Numbered from the stretch's first letter, positions 33,893 through 43,991 are shown. The stretch: DNA of 64,000 bases from Herbidospora cretacea (GCF_001570605.1 NZ_BBXG01000011.1:159106-223105), one strand, 5' to 3'. Numbers and translations: made by a program. The notes: a model not told the origin generated them from the letters alone.

Positions 33893-33908
33893 AGTGAAAC
33901 TGTTCACA
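33893..33908. promoter_or_regulatory. CRP-type palindrome upstream of wblE
   Basis: AGTGAAACTGTTCACA differs by one base from TGTGA-N6-TCACA and lies 46 bases before the start. The whiB1 gene of Mycobacterium tuberculosis is known to be controlled by CRP, which supports this reading. A GGAGCC/GGCTCC hairpin at 33917-33933 follows before the ribosome site. The rest of the 274-bp gap after the lipid kinase gene shows nothing else I can support. Confidence 0.6.
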
Positions 33909-33954
33909 AAGGTGCAGGAGCCGCCCAGGCTCCACTTACGAAGGAGTGGAACGC

Positions 33955-34209
33955 ATGGACTGGCGCCACCGCGCTGCCTGCCGTGACGTGGACCCCGAGC
34001 TGTTCTTCCCGATCGGCAACACCGGGCCCGCGTTGATGCAGATTGAAGAGGCCAAGCAGGTCTGCCGTACGTGTACGGTCAGCGAGCTGTGCCTGAAGTG
34101 GGCGCTCGAGTCGGCTCAGGACGCCGGCGTCTGGGGCGGCCTGAGCGAGGACGAACGCCGCGCCGTCAAGCGCCGCACCGCCCGGGCCCGCGCCCGTGCC
34201 AACGTCTGA
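33955..34209 (+). CDS. wblE: WhiB-family iron-sulfur regulator (WblE/WhiB1 type)
   Basis: An 84-residue WhiB-like protein. Four cysteines bind a [4Fe-4S] cluster: one in RAACRDVDPELFFP, two in QVCRTCTVS and one in ELCLKWALE. The GVWGG turn and basic tail SEDERRAVKRRTARARARA complete the family pattern, and the sequence is closest by eye to WblE/WhiB1, a near-essential sigma-factor-associated regulator. AAGGAG eight bases before ATG 33955 fixes the start over the GTG at 33946. It is monocistronic with a CRP-type site upstream. Confidence 0.92.
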   Translation: MDWRHRAACRDVDPELFFPIGNTGPALMQIEEAKQVCRTCTVSELCLKWALESAQDAGVWGGLSEDERRAVKRRTARARARANV

Positions 34210-34262
34210 ATTCATACAACCGAATTAGAGCGCGTCCGCATTGCGCGAATATTGCGCGTGCG

Positions 34263-35741
34263 TCAACTCCGGTGAATGTCGTTGGTGGGAACGTTCACCG
34301 GAATGCTGAGTATGACCTCCGTGCCGCCGCCTTCTCGCGGGGCTAGGTTGAGGCGCCCGGAGAGTTCTCCCACGACGAGGGTCCGCACGATCTGCAGACC
34401 GAGATTGCTGTTCGTCTCGATGTCGAATCCCGGCGGCAGCCCTTGGCCCTCGTCGGCGACCACCAGCTCCAGGGTGTCCGGATGGCGCTCGACCCGGACC
34501 TCCACGTTTCCGGGCAGGTCTTCCAGGCCGTGTTCCACGGCGTTCTGCAGCAGCTCGGTGAGCACCATCGCGATCGGCGTCGCCACGGCCGCCGGCAGCA
34601 CCCCGAACGTCCCCGCCCGGCGCACCGACACCTGGGCCACCGCCACCTCGGCCGTCATCTGGATCACCCGGTCGGCGATCTCGTCGAAGGTGACCAGCTC
34701 CTCGGGCATCTGCGCCAGGGTCTCGTGCACGATCGCGATCGACCCGACCCGCCTGACCGCCTCGTCGAGCGCGGCCCGCCCCTCGGGCACCCGCAGCCGC
34801 CGCGACTGGAGCCGCAGCAGCGCCGCGACGGTCTGGAGATTGTTCTTCACCCGGTGGTGGATCTCCCGGATCGTGGCGTCCTTCGTCAGCAGCTCGCGCT
34901 CCCGCCGCCGCAGCTCGGTCACGTCGCGGACCAGCACCAGCGCCCCGATGCGCCCCCCGGAGATGATGAGCGGGATCGCCCGCAGCTGCACGACCGTGCC
35001 GCCGCGCTCCACCTCGGTCTCCCGGGGCACCTTGCCGCTGGCGACCAGCATCAGGTCTTCGTTGATCGGCTCGTCGCGGTAGCAGAGGTCGGCCGTCGTC
35101 TTGCCGAGCTCCGAGCCGACCAGGTCGGCGTGGAGCCCGAGGCGGCGATAGGCGCTCAGCGCGTTGGGCGAGGCGTAGGTGACCCGCCCGGCCCGGTCGA
35201 GCCGCAGCAGCCCGTCGCCCACCCTCGGCGACCGGACCAGCATCGGCTCGGCCTCCGGGAAGGGGAAGCGGCCTTCGGCGACCATCTGCGCCAGGTCGGA
35301 GGCGCTCTGGAGGTAGGTCAGCTCCAGCCGCGAGGGCGTGCGCGCCGAGGACAGGTTCGTCGACCGCTGGATGACCCCGATGAGCGGCCCGTCGAGCGCC
35401 CGCCGGACCGGGATCGTCTCCTCGCGGACCGGCACCCCCGTCGACCAGTCTGGATCGCCCTCCCGGCAGATGCGCCGCTCCTGCCAGGCCGTCTCGATCA
35501 GCGACCGCTCGTTGCGCCCGACGAACGAGCCGACGACGTCGTCGTGGTAGACCGTCGGCCCGGTCGTCGGCCGCATCTGGGCGACCGCGATCCAGCCGTC
35601 TTCGGCGGGGATCCACAGGATGAGGTCGGCGAAGGACAGGTCGGCGAGCAGCTGCCAGTCGGAGACCAGCGAATGCACCCATTCGAGGTCGGCCGCCGAC
35701 AGATCGGTGTGCTTGGCCACCAGGTCGCTGAGAGTTGGCAC
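34263..35741 (-). CDS. pdtaS: PdtaS-like cytoplasmic sensor histidine kinase (GAF-PAS-HisKA_2)
   Basis: A 492-residue kinase without membrane helices. A GAF-like domain covers about residues 1-160, a PAS domain about 165-285, then the dimerisation/phosphoacceptor motif IREIHHRVKNNLQTVAALLRL (HisKA_2), and a HATPase_c domain with LTELLQNAVEHG and DEGQGLP. PdtaS partners the ANTAR-type antiterminator PdtaR in actinobacteria; no pdtaR is in this window. The start is GTG at 35741. Its ribosome-site region abuts the end of a decayed TnpB element, so the native promoter may have been altered by that insertion. Confidence 0.88.
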   Translation of the reverse strand: MPTLSDLVAKHTDLSAADLEWVHSLVSDWQLLADLSFADLILWIPAEDGWIAVAQMRPTTGPTVYHDDVVGSFVGRNERSLIETAWQERRICREGDPDWSTGVPVREETIPVRRALDGPLIGVIQRSTNLSSARTPSRLELTYLQSASDLAQMVAEGRFPFPEAEPMLVRSPRVGDGLLRLDRAGRVTYASPNALSAYRRLGLHADLVGSELGKTTADLCYRDEPINEDLMLVASGKVPRETEVERGGTVVQLRAIPLIISGGRIGALVLVRDVTELRRRERELLTKDATIREIHHRVKNNLQTVAALLRLQSRRLRVPEGRAALDEAVRRVGSIAIVHETLAQMPEELVTFDEIADRVIQMTAEVAVAQVSVRRAGTFGVLPAAVATPIAMVLTELLQNAVEHGLEDLPGNVEVRVERHPDTLELVVADEGQGLPPGFDIETNSNLGLQIVRTLVVGELSGRLNLAPREGGGTEVILSIPVNVPTNDIHRS

Positions 35742-36787
35742 CTAGGCATCTTGGCATCCTCCCCTCCACTAAAGGAGAGGGCCCCACGGTCACCCGTAGG
35801 AGTTCCTGCTTCGCCGCCGGCCGCCCGTCGGAGAAGAACACCGGCTCCACAGTCGTTTCGCCTCTCGACCAGCCCGGCCGCGAGGATGTTCTTCGCCGCA
35901 TTGACGTCTCGGTCGTGGGTCGCGCCACAAGCGCATTCCCAGTTCCGGACGCTCAGTGGCATGGACCGCTGGACCATCCCACAGGCGGAGCACCTTTTAC
36001 CAAGCCGTGTCGTGATCTTGTGCAGATGATCCCGCCTGCGATCGGCGATCCGGGCGTGGATCCGGGCGATGACGAGCATCGCCTTGGCCCGGTTGTTACT
36101 CCCCTTCGCCTTGCGAGCCAGTGCACGTTGAGCCCTGGCGAGCTTCCTTCTGTCAGCGCGCTCATGTCTGGGATTGGCGATCTTCTCCCCCGTCGACAGC
36201 GTCGCCAACGTGGTGATCCGCAGGTCCAGGCCCACCGTCGCGGCCGACGGAGGCAGTGGAGGAACCCCCTATTCCACGAGGAGAGACACGAACCATCGTC
36301 CCGCCGCATCTTTGCAGACGGTGACCGTGGACGGTTCTGCTCCGTCAGGCAGGGGACGTGACCATACGATGTCCAGCGGGCCGGGGATCCTCACCAAGGT
36401 GAGCTCGCCGTTCCGCCAGCGGAAACCCGACCGCGTGTACTCGGCCGACAGACGGGACCGCTTCCTCGTCTTGAAAACGGGATGCCTGGCTCGCTTGGCG
36501 AAGAAGTTCGCGAACGCCGACTGCAGATGCCGCAACGCCTGCTGCAGCGGCACGGCGGCCACCTCGTTGAGAAAGGCCAACTCCGGCGTGCGTTTCCAAT
36601 CTGTCAGCGCAGCCGAAGACTGGACGCAGGAGATCCTGCGGCCTTCCTGCCGGTAAGCCCGGACCCGCTCTTCCAGGGCCCGGTTGTAGACCAGGCGGAC
36701 GCAGCCGAAGGTCCTGGCCAGATGGCGAGCCTGGTCCAGGGTCGGATGAAAGCGGTACTTGTAGGCCCGCTTCACAGCCTGCGTCAT
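35742..36787 (-). pseudogene. tnpB: Decayed tnpB of an IS200/IS605-type element
   Basis: Reading from ATG 36787 the N-terminal half (MTQAVKRAYKYRFHPTLDQA to GRWFVSLLVE) is typical TnpB. An in-frame TAG at 36269-36271 then interrupts it, and the same frame resumes with ATVGLDLRITTLATLSTGEK. After HKITTRL the sequence jumps straight to GKRCSACGM, so about 70-80 residues including the RuvC-II glutamate region are missing. The first and last RuvC aspartates (GLDL, HDRDVNAAKN) and the zinc finger remain. Both lesions predict no RNA-guided nuclease. No tnpA is present. The 137 bp to bioF may include the other element end. Confidence 0.85.
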
Positions 36788-36933
36788 GGAGCACAATCTA
36801 GTCCACGGTCACTTAGAAATCGCACATAAGTTCGAACCTGTGATGCCAAGCAACGCCCCCACTCCAAAAGGCGGGGCGTCCACGCCCTGAGCCCGAACAC
36901 CAAATGCGAGAAGTTACCTGGCATCATCTCTCC

Positions 36934-38085
36934 ATGCATGGGCCGATCGACCGACTTCGCCAGGCCGCCGACCTGCGTGCCGCCGCCGGGCTGACCCGGA
37001 CGCTGCGGCCGCGTGGGCCCGACTTCGACGGGCTCCTCGACCTCGCCTCCAACGACTACCTGGGGCTCTGCCGCGATCCCCGGCTGACCGAGGCCGCCGT
37101 GACCGCGACCCGCGAGTGGGGCACCGGCGCGACCGGGTCCCGGCTGGTCACCGGGTCCACGCGGCTCCACCACGAACTGGAGGAACGGCTCGCCGACTTC
37201 GCCCGCGCGCCCCGCTCGCTGGTGTTCTCCTCGGGCTATCTCGCCAACCTCGCCGCCGTGGCCACGCTCGGCCGGGGCGGGCTGGTCGTCTCGGACGCGG
37301 GCAACCACGCCTCGATCGTCGACGCCTGCCGGCTGGCGCGGGCCCGCGTGGTGGTGACGCCCCACGGCGACGTCGCCGCCGTCGAGAAGGCGCTGGCCAC
37401 GCGGACGGAGGAGAACGCCCTCGTGGTCACCGACGCCGTCTTCTCCGTCGACGGGGACCTCGCGCCGCTGGGGGCGCTCTCGGAGGTGGCCGTACGGAAT
37501 GGAGCGCTCCTCGTCGTCGACGAGGCGCACGCGCTCGGTGTCGTGGGGGAATCCGGCCGCGGGGCGGTTCACGAAGCCGGACTTGCGGGGAATGTTCACA
37601 TTGTGAGAACTGTCACGTTGTCGAAGTCACTCGGTTCCCAGGGTGGGGCCGTGCTGGGCGCGCCGGAGGTGGTCGACACCCTCGTCGACACCGGCCGCTC
37701 GTTCATCTTCGACACCGGGCTCGCCCCCGCGAGCGCCGGGGCCGCCCTGGCCGCGCTCACCATTCTGGAACAGGAGCCTGACCTGCCGCGACGTGCCCGT
37801 GAGATCGCCCTGGAGCTGAGCGCGACCGCGCGTGCGCTCGGCCTGGAGACGACCGAGCCGGCCGCCGCGGTGGTGCCGGTGGTGCTCGGCGATCCCCACC
37901 GGGCCCTGGCCGCCGCCGCGACCTGCGCGGACCACGGTGTGAAGGTCGGCTGCTTCAGACCCCCTTCGGTTCCCGACGGGCGGTCTTGCCTAAGGTTGAC
38001 CGCTCGGGCCAATCTGGGGTCCGAAGATCTCGCGGTGACCGGGCGCGCGCTCGCCGCCGTGGCCGGAACGAAGGTGACCGCGTGA
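36934..38085 (+). CDS. bioF: 8-amino-7-oxononanoate synthase
   Basis: A 383-residue PLP-dependent enzyme that condenses pimeloyl-thioester with alanine in biotin synthesis. LASNDYLGL, the [13 protein letters not shown] loop, [10 protein letters not shown] and the PLP lysine motif [11 protein letters not shown] are visible. The ATG at 36934 matches family starts; TTACCT lies about 15 bases upstream and an ATG at 36904 is less likely. It is the first gene of a bioF-regulator-bioD-bioB unit and overlaps the regulator as GTGA. It begins just after the decayed TnpB element. Confidence 0.95.
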   Translation: MHGPIDRLRQAADLRAAAGLTRTLRPRGPDFDGLLDLASNDYLGLCRDPRLTEAAVTATREWGTGATGSRLVTGSTRLHHELEERLADFARAPRSLVFSSGYLANLAAVATLGRGGLVVSDAGNHASIVDACRLARARVVVTPHGDVAAVEKALATRTEENALVVTDAVFSVDGDLAPLGALSEVAVRNGALLVVDEAHALGVVGESGRGAVHEAGLAGNVHIVRTVTLSKSLGSQGGAVLGAPEVVDTLVDTGRSFIFDTGLAPASAGAALAALTILEQEPDLPRRAREIALELSATARALGLETTEPAAAVVPVVLGDPHRALAAAATCADHGVKVGCFRPPSVPDGRSCLRLTARANLGSEDLAVTGRALAAVAGTKVTA

Positions 38086-38807
38086 CCGAAGACACTCCCC
38101 GGGTGCCGAAGTACTACGACGTCAAACGTAGCCTGCTCGAGCTCACCAAGAGCCTGCCCGCCGGGAGTGCACTGCCCCCCGAGCGTACCCTCGCGGTGCG
38201 CTTCGAGACCTCGCGCACGACGGTCCGCCAGGCGCTGACCGAGCTCGTCGTCGAGGGCCGCCTCATCCGCATCCAGGGCAAGGGCACCTTCGTCGCCCAG
38301 CCCAAGGTCGCCCAGGTGCTCCAGCTCACCTCTTATGTGCAGGACCTGCGCACCGTCGGTCTCGAACCCGACACCAAGATCCTCGACATCTCCTACATCA
38401 CCGCCGACGAGGCACTCGGGCGGCGGCTGGCCATCAACCCCGGCGGCCGGGTGCTGCGCATCCACCGCCTCCGGCTGGCCAACGGCGAGCCGATGTCGAT
38501 CGACACCACCCATCTGTCGGCGCGGCGGTTCCCACGGCTGCGGCGGGAGATGGAGGGCCACTCCTCTCTGTACGAGACCCTGCACAACGCCTACAGCGTC
38601 AGGCTCACCGACGCCGAGGAGATCATCGAGACCATCCTGGCCACCCCCTACGACTCGCAGGTCCTCGGCGTGGACATCGGGCTGCCGATGCTCATGCTGA
38701 CCCGCCACGCCTTCGACGCCGACGGCCACCCCGTCGAGTGGGCCCAGTCCCTCTACCGGGGCGACCGCTACAAGTTCGTCACCCGGCTGCGGCGTCCGAC
38801 TCCGTAA
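38082..38807 (+). CDS. DasR-like GntR/HutC-family regulator
   Basis: A 241-residue regulator. The GntR winged helix is in the first 75 residues ([20 protein letters not shown], then [18 protein letters not shown]), followed by a UTRA effector domain ([42 protein letters not shown]). The sequence resembles DasR, the N-acetylglucosamine regulator of Streptomyces, along its whole length. Its GTG overlaps the bioF stop, and bioD starts 10 bases later. DasR itself lies elsewhere in Streptomyces, so this may be a paralogue recruited to biotin control, or the real DasR placed here. The effector is unknown. Confidence 0.85.
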   Translation: MTEDTPRVPKYYDVKRSLLELTKSLPAGSALPPERTLAVRFETSRTTVRQALTELVVEGRLIRIQGKGTFVAQPKVAQVLQLTSYVQDLRTVGLEPDTKILDISYITADEALGRRLAINPGGRVLRIHRLRLANGEPMSIDTTHLSARRFPRLRREMEGHSSLYETLHNAYSVRLTDAEEIIETILATPYDSQVLGVDIGLPMLMLTRHAFDADGHPVEWAQSLYRGDRYKFVTRLRRPTP

Positions 38808-38817
38808 TCTTGGCCGG

Positions 38818-39540
38818 ATGAGCGTTCTTGTGGTGACCGGCACCGACACCGGTGTCGGGAAGACCGTGGTCACGGCCGCCGTCACGGCGTTGGCGATCGA
38901 GCGGGGCGGCCCGGTCGCCGTGGTCAAACCGGCTCAGACCGGTGTCGAGAAGGACGAGCCGGGCGACCTCGACGAGGTGATCCGGCTCTCGGGCGCGACC
39001 AACACCTTCGAGTTCGCCCGCTACCCCGACCCGCTGAGCCCGGCCGCCGCCGCGCGGGTGTCGGGCCTCCCGGCGCTCGACCTCGCCGAGACGGCGGCCC
39101 GCGTCGCCGAACTCGCCGAGTCCCACTCGCTGGTCGTGGTCGAGGGCGCGGGCGGTCTGCTCGTACGTTTCGACGAGGAGGGCGCCACCCTCGCGGACCT
39201 GGCCCACACACTGAAGGCGCAGGTCCTGGTCGTGGCACGGGCCGGCCTCGGCACCCTCAACCACACGGCGCTGACCCTGGAGGCGATGGCCAACCACGGG
39301 CTCGACCTGGCCGGCGTGGTCATCGGGTCGTGGCCGGCGGAGCCCGGCCTGGCCGAGCGCTGCAACGTCGCCGACCTGGAGATGCTGGCGGCCAGGCCGC
39401 TGGCGGGGGCCGTGCCGGAAAACTGCTCGGGGCTGTCGCCCGCGGCGTTCACCAAGGTCGCGCGGGCATCTCTAGGGGCCCCTCTGGGCGGCGCGTTCGA
39501 CCCGTCGGCCTTCCGGTCGGCCCTTAGGATTTGGCAATGA
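38818..39540 (+). CDS. bioD: Dethiobiotin synthetase
   Basis: A 240-residue P-loop enzyme that closes the ureido ring of dethiobiotin from 7,8-diaminopelargonate, CO2 and ATP. The N-terminus [17 protein letters not shown] is the nucleotide loop, KPAQTG the substrate loop and [12 protein letters not shown] the third signature. The stop overlaps the bioB start as ATGA. bioA, which would make its substrate, is not in the window. Confidence 0.95.
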   Translation: MSVLVVTGTDTGVGKTVVTAAVTALAIERGGPVAVVKPAQTGVEKDEPGDLDEVIRLSGATNTFEFARYPDPLSPAAAARVSGLPALDLAETAARVAELAESHSLVVVEGAGGLLVRFDEEGATLADLAHTLKAQVLVVARAGLGTLNHTALTLEAMANHGLDLAGVVIGSWPAEPGLAERCNVADLEMLAARPLAGAVPENCSGLSPAAFTKVARASLGAPLGGAFDPSAFRSALRIWQ

Positions 39541-40529
39541 CCATCCTGGAGATCGCCAGAACACAGGTGCTCGACGAGGGCAGGGGCTTGACGCGGGAGC
39601 AGGCGCTCGAATGCCTGAACCTGCCCGACGAGAGCCTGCCCGACCTCCTCGCCCTCGCCCACGAGGTGCGGATGAAATGGTGCGGCCCTGAGGTCGAGGT
39701 CGAGGGGATCATCTCCCTCAAGACCGGCGGCTGCCCCGAGGACTGCCACTTCTGCTCGCAGTCGGGCCAGTTCACCTCCCCGGTCCGCTCGGTCTGGCTG
39801 GACATCGACGAGCTGGTGAAGGCCGCCGTCGAGACCGCCGCGACCGGCGCGACCGAGTTCTGCATCGTCGCGGCCGTGCGCGGGCCCGACAAGCGCCTGA
39901 TGGACCAGGTCCGCGAGGGCGTCAAGGCCATCAAGGAGGCCGTCGACATCAACGTGGCCTGCTCGCTGGGCATGCTCACCCAGGCCCAGGTCGACGAGCT
40001 GGCCGAGATGGGCGTCCACCGCTACAACCACAACCTGGAGACCTGCCGGTCCCACTTCGGCAACGTGGTCACCACCCACACGTGGGAGGAGCGCTGGGAC
40101 ACCTGCCTGATGGTCCGCGAGGCCGGCATGGAGCTGTGCTGCGGCGGTCTCATCGGCATGGGCGAGACCATCGAGCAGCGCGCCGAGTTCGCCGCCCAGC
40201 TCGGCGAGCTCCAGCCCGACGAGGTCCCGCTCAACTTCCTCAACCCCCGTCCCGGCACGCCCTTCGCCGACTACCCGGTCGTCGAGGGCGCCGAGGCCCT
40301 GAAGACAATCGCGACTTTCCGCCTCGCACTACCGCGAACCATCCTCCGGTACGCCGGCGGGCGCGAACTTACCCTTGGCGACCTGGGCACTCGTGCGGGC
40401 ATGATGGGTGGCATCAACGCGATCATCGTGGGCAACTACCTCACCACCCTCGGCCGTCCCCCCGCCGACGATCTGGCTCTGCTGACCGACCTGAAGATGC
40501 CGATCAAGGCCCTGTCCAAGACCCTTTAG
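39537..40529 (+). CDS. bioB: Biotin synthase (radical SAM)
   Basis: A 330-residue radical-SAM enzyme that inserts sulfur into dethiobiotin. The [4Fe-4S] ligands are in [13 protein letters not shown]; the second cluster's ligands fit the later CSLGM and [12 protein letters not shown] segments. The ATG at 39537 is coupled to bioD by a four-base overlap. Mycobacterial BioB enzymes need the small protein BsaP; a likely BsaP gene lies at 43992-44174 on the other strand. Confidence 0.96.
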   Translation: MTILEIARTQVLDEGRGLTREQALECLNLPDESLPDLLALAHEVRMKWCGPEVEVEGIISLKTGGCPEDCHFCSQSGQFTSPVRSVWLDIDELVKAAVETAATGATEFCIVAAVRGPDKRLMDQVREGVKAIKEAVDINVACSLGMLTQAQVDELAEMGVHRYNHNLETCRSHFGNVVTTHTWEERWDTCLMVREAGMELCCGGLIGMGETIEQRAEFAAQLGELQPDEVPLNFLNPRPGTPFADYPVVEGAEALKTIATFRLALPRTILRYAGGRELTLGDLGTRAGMMGGINAIIVGNYLTTLGRPPADDLALLTDLKMPIKALSKTL

Positions 40530-40604
40530 ACGCGAAAGGTTCGTCCGCCCGCGGCCAGGGCAGCTCGTAGGTCCCACTAGTTAACCGACTGGTAGGTTTC
40601 ACGA

Positions 40605-42239
40605 ATGAGCAAGCACGCGGGCGACGTCGCTGTCGGCGTCTCCAAGGCATACGGCGTCGAGACGATGTTCACCCTGTCCGGTGGCCACGTCTTCCCTCTC
40701 TACGACGGCGCGGTCCACGAAGACATGCGCATCCTCGACGTACGCCACGAGCAGAGCGCCGTCTTCGCCGCCGAGGCGACGGCGCGGCTCACCCGCAAAC
40801 CGGGCCTGGCGGTCCTGACGGCCGGGCCCGGCATCACCAACGGCGTGTCGGGCGTGGCGACGGCCCACTTCAACGGCAGCCCGGTCGTGATCCTCGGCGG
40901 CCGGGCCCCGCAGTCGCGGTGGGGTTCGGGCGCGCTCCAGGAGATGGACCACCCGCCGCTGTTCCATTCGATCACCAAGCTCGCGTTCACCGGTTCGGGC
41001 GCCGACGCCGTCGGCCAGGACGTCGAGATGGCCTTCCGCACCGCCCTGGCCCCCCACCGGGGCCCGGTGTTCCTCGACTTCTACATGGACCACCTGTTCG
41101 CGCCCTCCCCCTCGGTCGACACCGAGACGCTGGCGCCCTCCCCGCTGGAGCCCGACACCGACCACCTCGCCGCCATCGCCGCGCTGATCGCCGAGGCGGA
41201 GCGCCCGTTGCTGGTGGTCGGCTCCGACGTGTGGATGGACCGCGCCGAAGAGGCCGCGCGCGACTTCGCCGAGGAGTTCCGCCTGCCGGTGGTGCCCAAC
41301 GGCCAGGGCCGGGGCATCCTGCCCTCCGGCCACGAGCTGCTGGTCACCCGCGCACGCGGCCTCGCCTTCGCCCAGGCCGACCTGGTCATCGTGGCCGGCA
41401 CCCCGCTCGACTTCCGGCTCAACTACGGCTGGTTCGGCGGCAAGGAGGGGGCGCCGCTGGCCCGGGTCGTCCACCTGGCCGACGCCGCCTCCCAGCTCGC
41501 CACCCACACCGGCCTGGCCGGTTCGGCGGCCGGTGACCTCTCCCTGCTGTTCTGGGGGCTGGCCGCCGCCTGCCGCAGCGCGAGCGTCAAGCCGCGCGAC
41601 GAATGGACGACCAAGCTGGCCGAGGCCACCGCGGCGGCCATCGTCGGCGACGCCGCGCTGCTGACCGCCGACAGCGACCCGATCCACCCGATGCGCATCT
41701 ACGGCGAGCTCAACCGGCTGCTGGCCGACGACGCCGTGGTCATCGGCGACGGCGGCGACTTCGTCTCCTACGCCGGCAAGTACATCGAGCCCCGGCGCCC
41801 CGGCAACTGGCTCGACCCCGGCCCCTACGGCTGCCTCGGCACCGGCCTCGGCTACTCGATCGCCGCGCGGCTGGCCCGCCCGTCGTCGCAGGTCGTGCTG
41901 CTGCTCGGCGACGGCGCGGCCGGCTTCTCGCTGATGGACGTCGACACCCTCGTCCGCCACAACCTGCCCGTCGTCATGGTCTGCGGCAACAACGGCATGT
42001 GGGGCCTGGAGAAACACCCCATGCAGATGCTCTACGGCTACGACGTCGCCGCCGACCTCCAGCCCCAGTGCCGCTACGACCAGGTCGTGACCGCGCTCGG
42101 CGGGGGCGGCGAACTCGTCACCAAGCCCTCCGAGATCGGGCCGGCGCTGCGCCGGGCGTTCGACTCGGGCGTGCCCTACATGGTGAACATCGCCACCGAC
42201 CCCGCGATCGCCTACCCGCGCAGCACCACCGGGGTCTAG
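40605..42239 (+). CDS. Acetolactate-synthase-like ThDP enzyme
   Basis: A 544-residue thiamine-diphosphate enzyme of the IlvB/IlvG class. The N-domain has TLSGGHVFPLYDG and the glutamate of DVRHEQSAVFAAE. The C-domain has GDGAAGFSLMDVDTLVRHNLPVVMVCGNN, which binds Mg and ThDP. It lacks a nearby regulatory small subunit and is not in a branched-chain operon, so another 2-oxoacid reaction is possible. The start is at 40605. The stop shares CTAG with the convergent kinase gene. Confidence 0.85.
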   Translation: MSKHAGDVAVGVSKAYGVETMFTLSGGHVFPLYDGAVHEDMRILDVRHEQSAVFAAEATARLTRKPGLAVLTAGPGITNGVSGVATAHFNGSPVVILGGRAPQSRWGSGALQEMDHPPLFHSITKLAFTGSGADAVGQDVEMAFRTALAPHRGPVFLDFYMDHLFAPSPSVDTETLAPSPLEPDTDHLAAIAALIAEAERPLLVVGSDVWMDRAEEAARDFAEEFRLPVVPNGQGRGILPSGHELLVTRARGLAFAQADLVIVAGTPLDFRLNYGWFGGKEGAPLARVVHLADAASQLATHTGLAGSAAGDLSLLFWGLAAACRSASVKPRDEWTTKLAEATAAAIVGDAALLTADSDPIHPMRIYGELNRLLADDAVVIGDGGDFVSYAGKYIEPRRPGNWLDPGPYGCLGTGLGYSIAARLARPSSQVVLLLGDGAAGFSLMDVDTLVRHNLPVVMVCGNNGMWGLEKHPMQMLYGYDVAADLQPQCRYDQVVTALGGGGELVTKPSEIGPALRRAFDSGVPYMVNIATDPAIAYPRSTTGV

Positions 42240-43852
42240 GGAGAGGTCCCCGTACCTGTCGACGCCGCCGAGGGAGACGGTGACGGTGACGGTGAGGCCG
42301 CCGGGCAGGCGACCCGCTTCACGTACACGGTCACCGTCGACCCGACCGGCGCCTGCGAACCGGCCTTCGGGTCCTGCCGGTAGACCTCGGAGCAGCCCAG
42401 GCCGGAGTCACCGGTCGTCTGGAAATTCCCCTGGAACCCGGCCTGGAGCAGCGACGTCTCGGCCGCCTGGGCCGACTTCTTCCACAGCTGCGGCACGGCC
42501 TTCGTCTCCTTGGTGGGAGTCGGAGACGGCTTGGGCGACTTCGACGGCCTCGGCGAGGGAGACGGCGTCGGCGACGGCTCCTCCGAGGGCTCCTCGGACG
42601 GTTCCTCGCTCACCGACGGTTTGGCTACGGTCGGCGTCGGTCTGGGAGAGCGCCGCGTTTTGGTCGGGCTGGGGCTCGGCGAGGGGGTCGTCACATCGGC
42701 GACGTTCGAGGTGTGCCCTCGGGGCGGCGTCTCGCCCTCGCCTGAACCGATGATGTTCACGCCCGCCCAGCCGATGCCGACCGAGGCCAGCACGCCCGCC
42801 ACCACCGCGACGACCGTCAGGCCGCGCCTGCTGTTGTTCTGCTTGCGGCGTCCACCGTGACTCGGCGTCTCCGGCGTGGCCGCGGTCGTGCGGTAGCCGC
42901 CCGTGGCGGGGAAGTTCCCGGTCGGCGCGTAGGCGCCGGTCGCCGGGGGTTCGTACCAGTCGCCGGTCTTCGGGAAGACGCCCGAGGTGGCCTGGGCCTG
43001 GTTGGGCTGGGTCAGCGAGGCGCCGGGGTTGGCGGCCTGCCGGGCCGCCTGGCTCATCGCCATCGCGCTCGGCCACCGGTCGGCCGGCGACTTCGACAGC
43101 GCGCGCTCCACCACGTGGCGGATGTGCGGCGGGATGTCGGCCGGCAGCGGCGGAGGCTGCTCGCGGATGTGCTTGAGCGCGATCGTGACCGGCGTGTCGC
43201 CGTCGAAGGGCCGGTGACCGGCCAGGCACTCGTAGGCGACCACGCCGAGCGCGTAGATGTCGACCGCCGGGGTGACCGGCTCGCCCTCGGCCTGTTCGGG
43301 CGCGCAGTAGGCGGCGGTGCCGAGCACCATGCCCGCGTCGGTCAGCCGGCTCGCCGCGTCGGAGCGCGCGATGCCGAAGTCGGTGAGGACCAGGGTCCCG
43401 TCGACCTGCACCAGCAGGTTGCCCGGCTTCACGTCCCGGTGGACGATGCCCCGGTCGTGGACGGCCTGGATCGCCGCCGCGGCCTGCCCGATGAGCTCCA
43501 TCACGGCCTCGGGCCGGATGCGCCCGATCCGCTGCAGCAGCCCGTCGAGCGGCTCGCCGTCGACGAACTTCATCACCAGATAGGCGGTCGGCCCGTCGCC
43601 GGGGACGTCGGTGACGCCGTAGTCGTAGACGTCGACCACGCCGGGGTGGTTGATGAGGGCCATGGCCCGCGCCTCACCCTGGAAGCGCGCCCCGAATCCG
43701 GGGTCGTCGAGACGGCCCGGGAGCAGCACCTTGACGGCGACCGTACGCGCAAGGACGGTGTCTTCCCCGCGCCACACCTCGCCCATCCCGCCGGCGCCGA
43801 TGCGCCGGTCCAGTCGGTAGCGCCCGGCCAGCGTCGTCCCTTGGGCAACCAT
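42236..43852 (-). CDS. Membrane Ser/Thr protein kinase with single PASTA-like domain
   Basis: A 538-residue Hanks-type kinase. The kinase domain covers about residues 12-275: GAGGMGEVW, VAVKVL, HRDVKPGN and DFGIA are intact. A juxtamembrane linker leads to a membrane helix (LTVVAVVAGVLASVGIGWAG, about 345-365). An extracellular Pro/Ser/Glu/Thr-rich linker follows, with direct repeats of EEPSEEPSEEPS. One PASTA-like domain starts at AVPQLWKKSAQAAE and reads CSEVYRQDPKAGSQAPVGSTV. The tail is a Ser/Pro repeat. It probably senses cell-wall fragments. A GTG at 43852 is the start. Confidence 0.88.
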   Translation of the reverse strand: MVAQGTTLAGRYRLDRRIGAGGMGEVWRGEDTVLARTVAVKVLLPGRLDDPGFGARFQGEARAMALINHPGVVDVYDYGVTDVPGDGPTAYLVMKFVDGEPLDGLLQRIGRIRPEAVMELIGQAAAAIQAVHDRGIVHRDVKPGNLLVQVDGTLVLTDFGIARSDAASRLTDAGMVLGTAAYCAPEQAEGEPVTPAVDIYALGVVAYECLAGHRPFDGDTPVTIALKHIREQPPPLPADIPPHIRHVVERALSKSPADRWPSAMAMSQAARQAANPGASLTQPNQAQATSGVFPKTGDWYEPPATGAYAPTGNFPATGGYRTTAATPETPSHGGRRKQNNSRRGLTVVAVVAGVLASVGIGWAGVNIIGSGEGETPPRGHTSNVADVTTPSPSPSPTKTRRSPRPTPTVAKPSVSEEPSEEPSEEPSPTPSPSPRPSKSPKPSPTPTKETKAVPQLWKKSAQAAETSLLQAGFQGNFQTTGDSGLGCSEVYRQDPKAGSQAPVGSTVTVYVKRVACPAASPSPSPSPSAASTGTGTSP

Positions 43853-43991
43853 GCCCCCGGATACCCCCTATGTCACTGACCACTGTCGTCCCGGAAGTCT
43901 AGCGGGCACCGGCACAAAGGACCGGTAAGCGCAGATCTCCCAGGAATCCCTCACCATAACGGTCAGAACACAGGTTTGGTTCAGGTCGCGT

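Noticed and set aside
36797..36933. tRNA or small RNA gene between the TnpB remnant and bioF
   Set aside because: GGTTCGAA-like text on the minus strand near 36830 (TTCGAACC on plus) suggested a T-loop, but no acceptor stem or full cloverleaf could be formed.
42570..42625. Repetitive GAGG/TCCTCGG tract as a regulatory repeat
   Set aside because: It encodes the EEPSEEPS linker repeats of the PASTA kinase and is explained by the protein.
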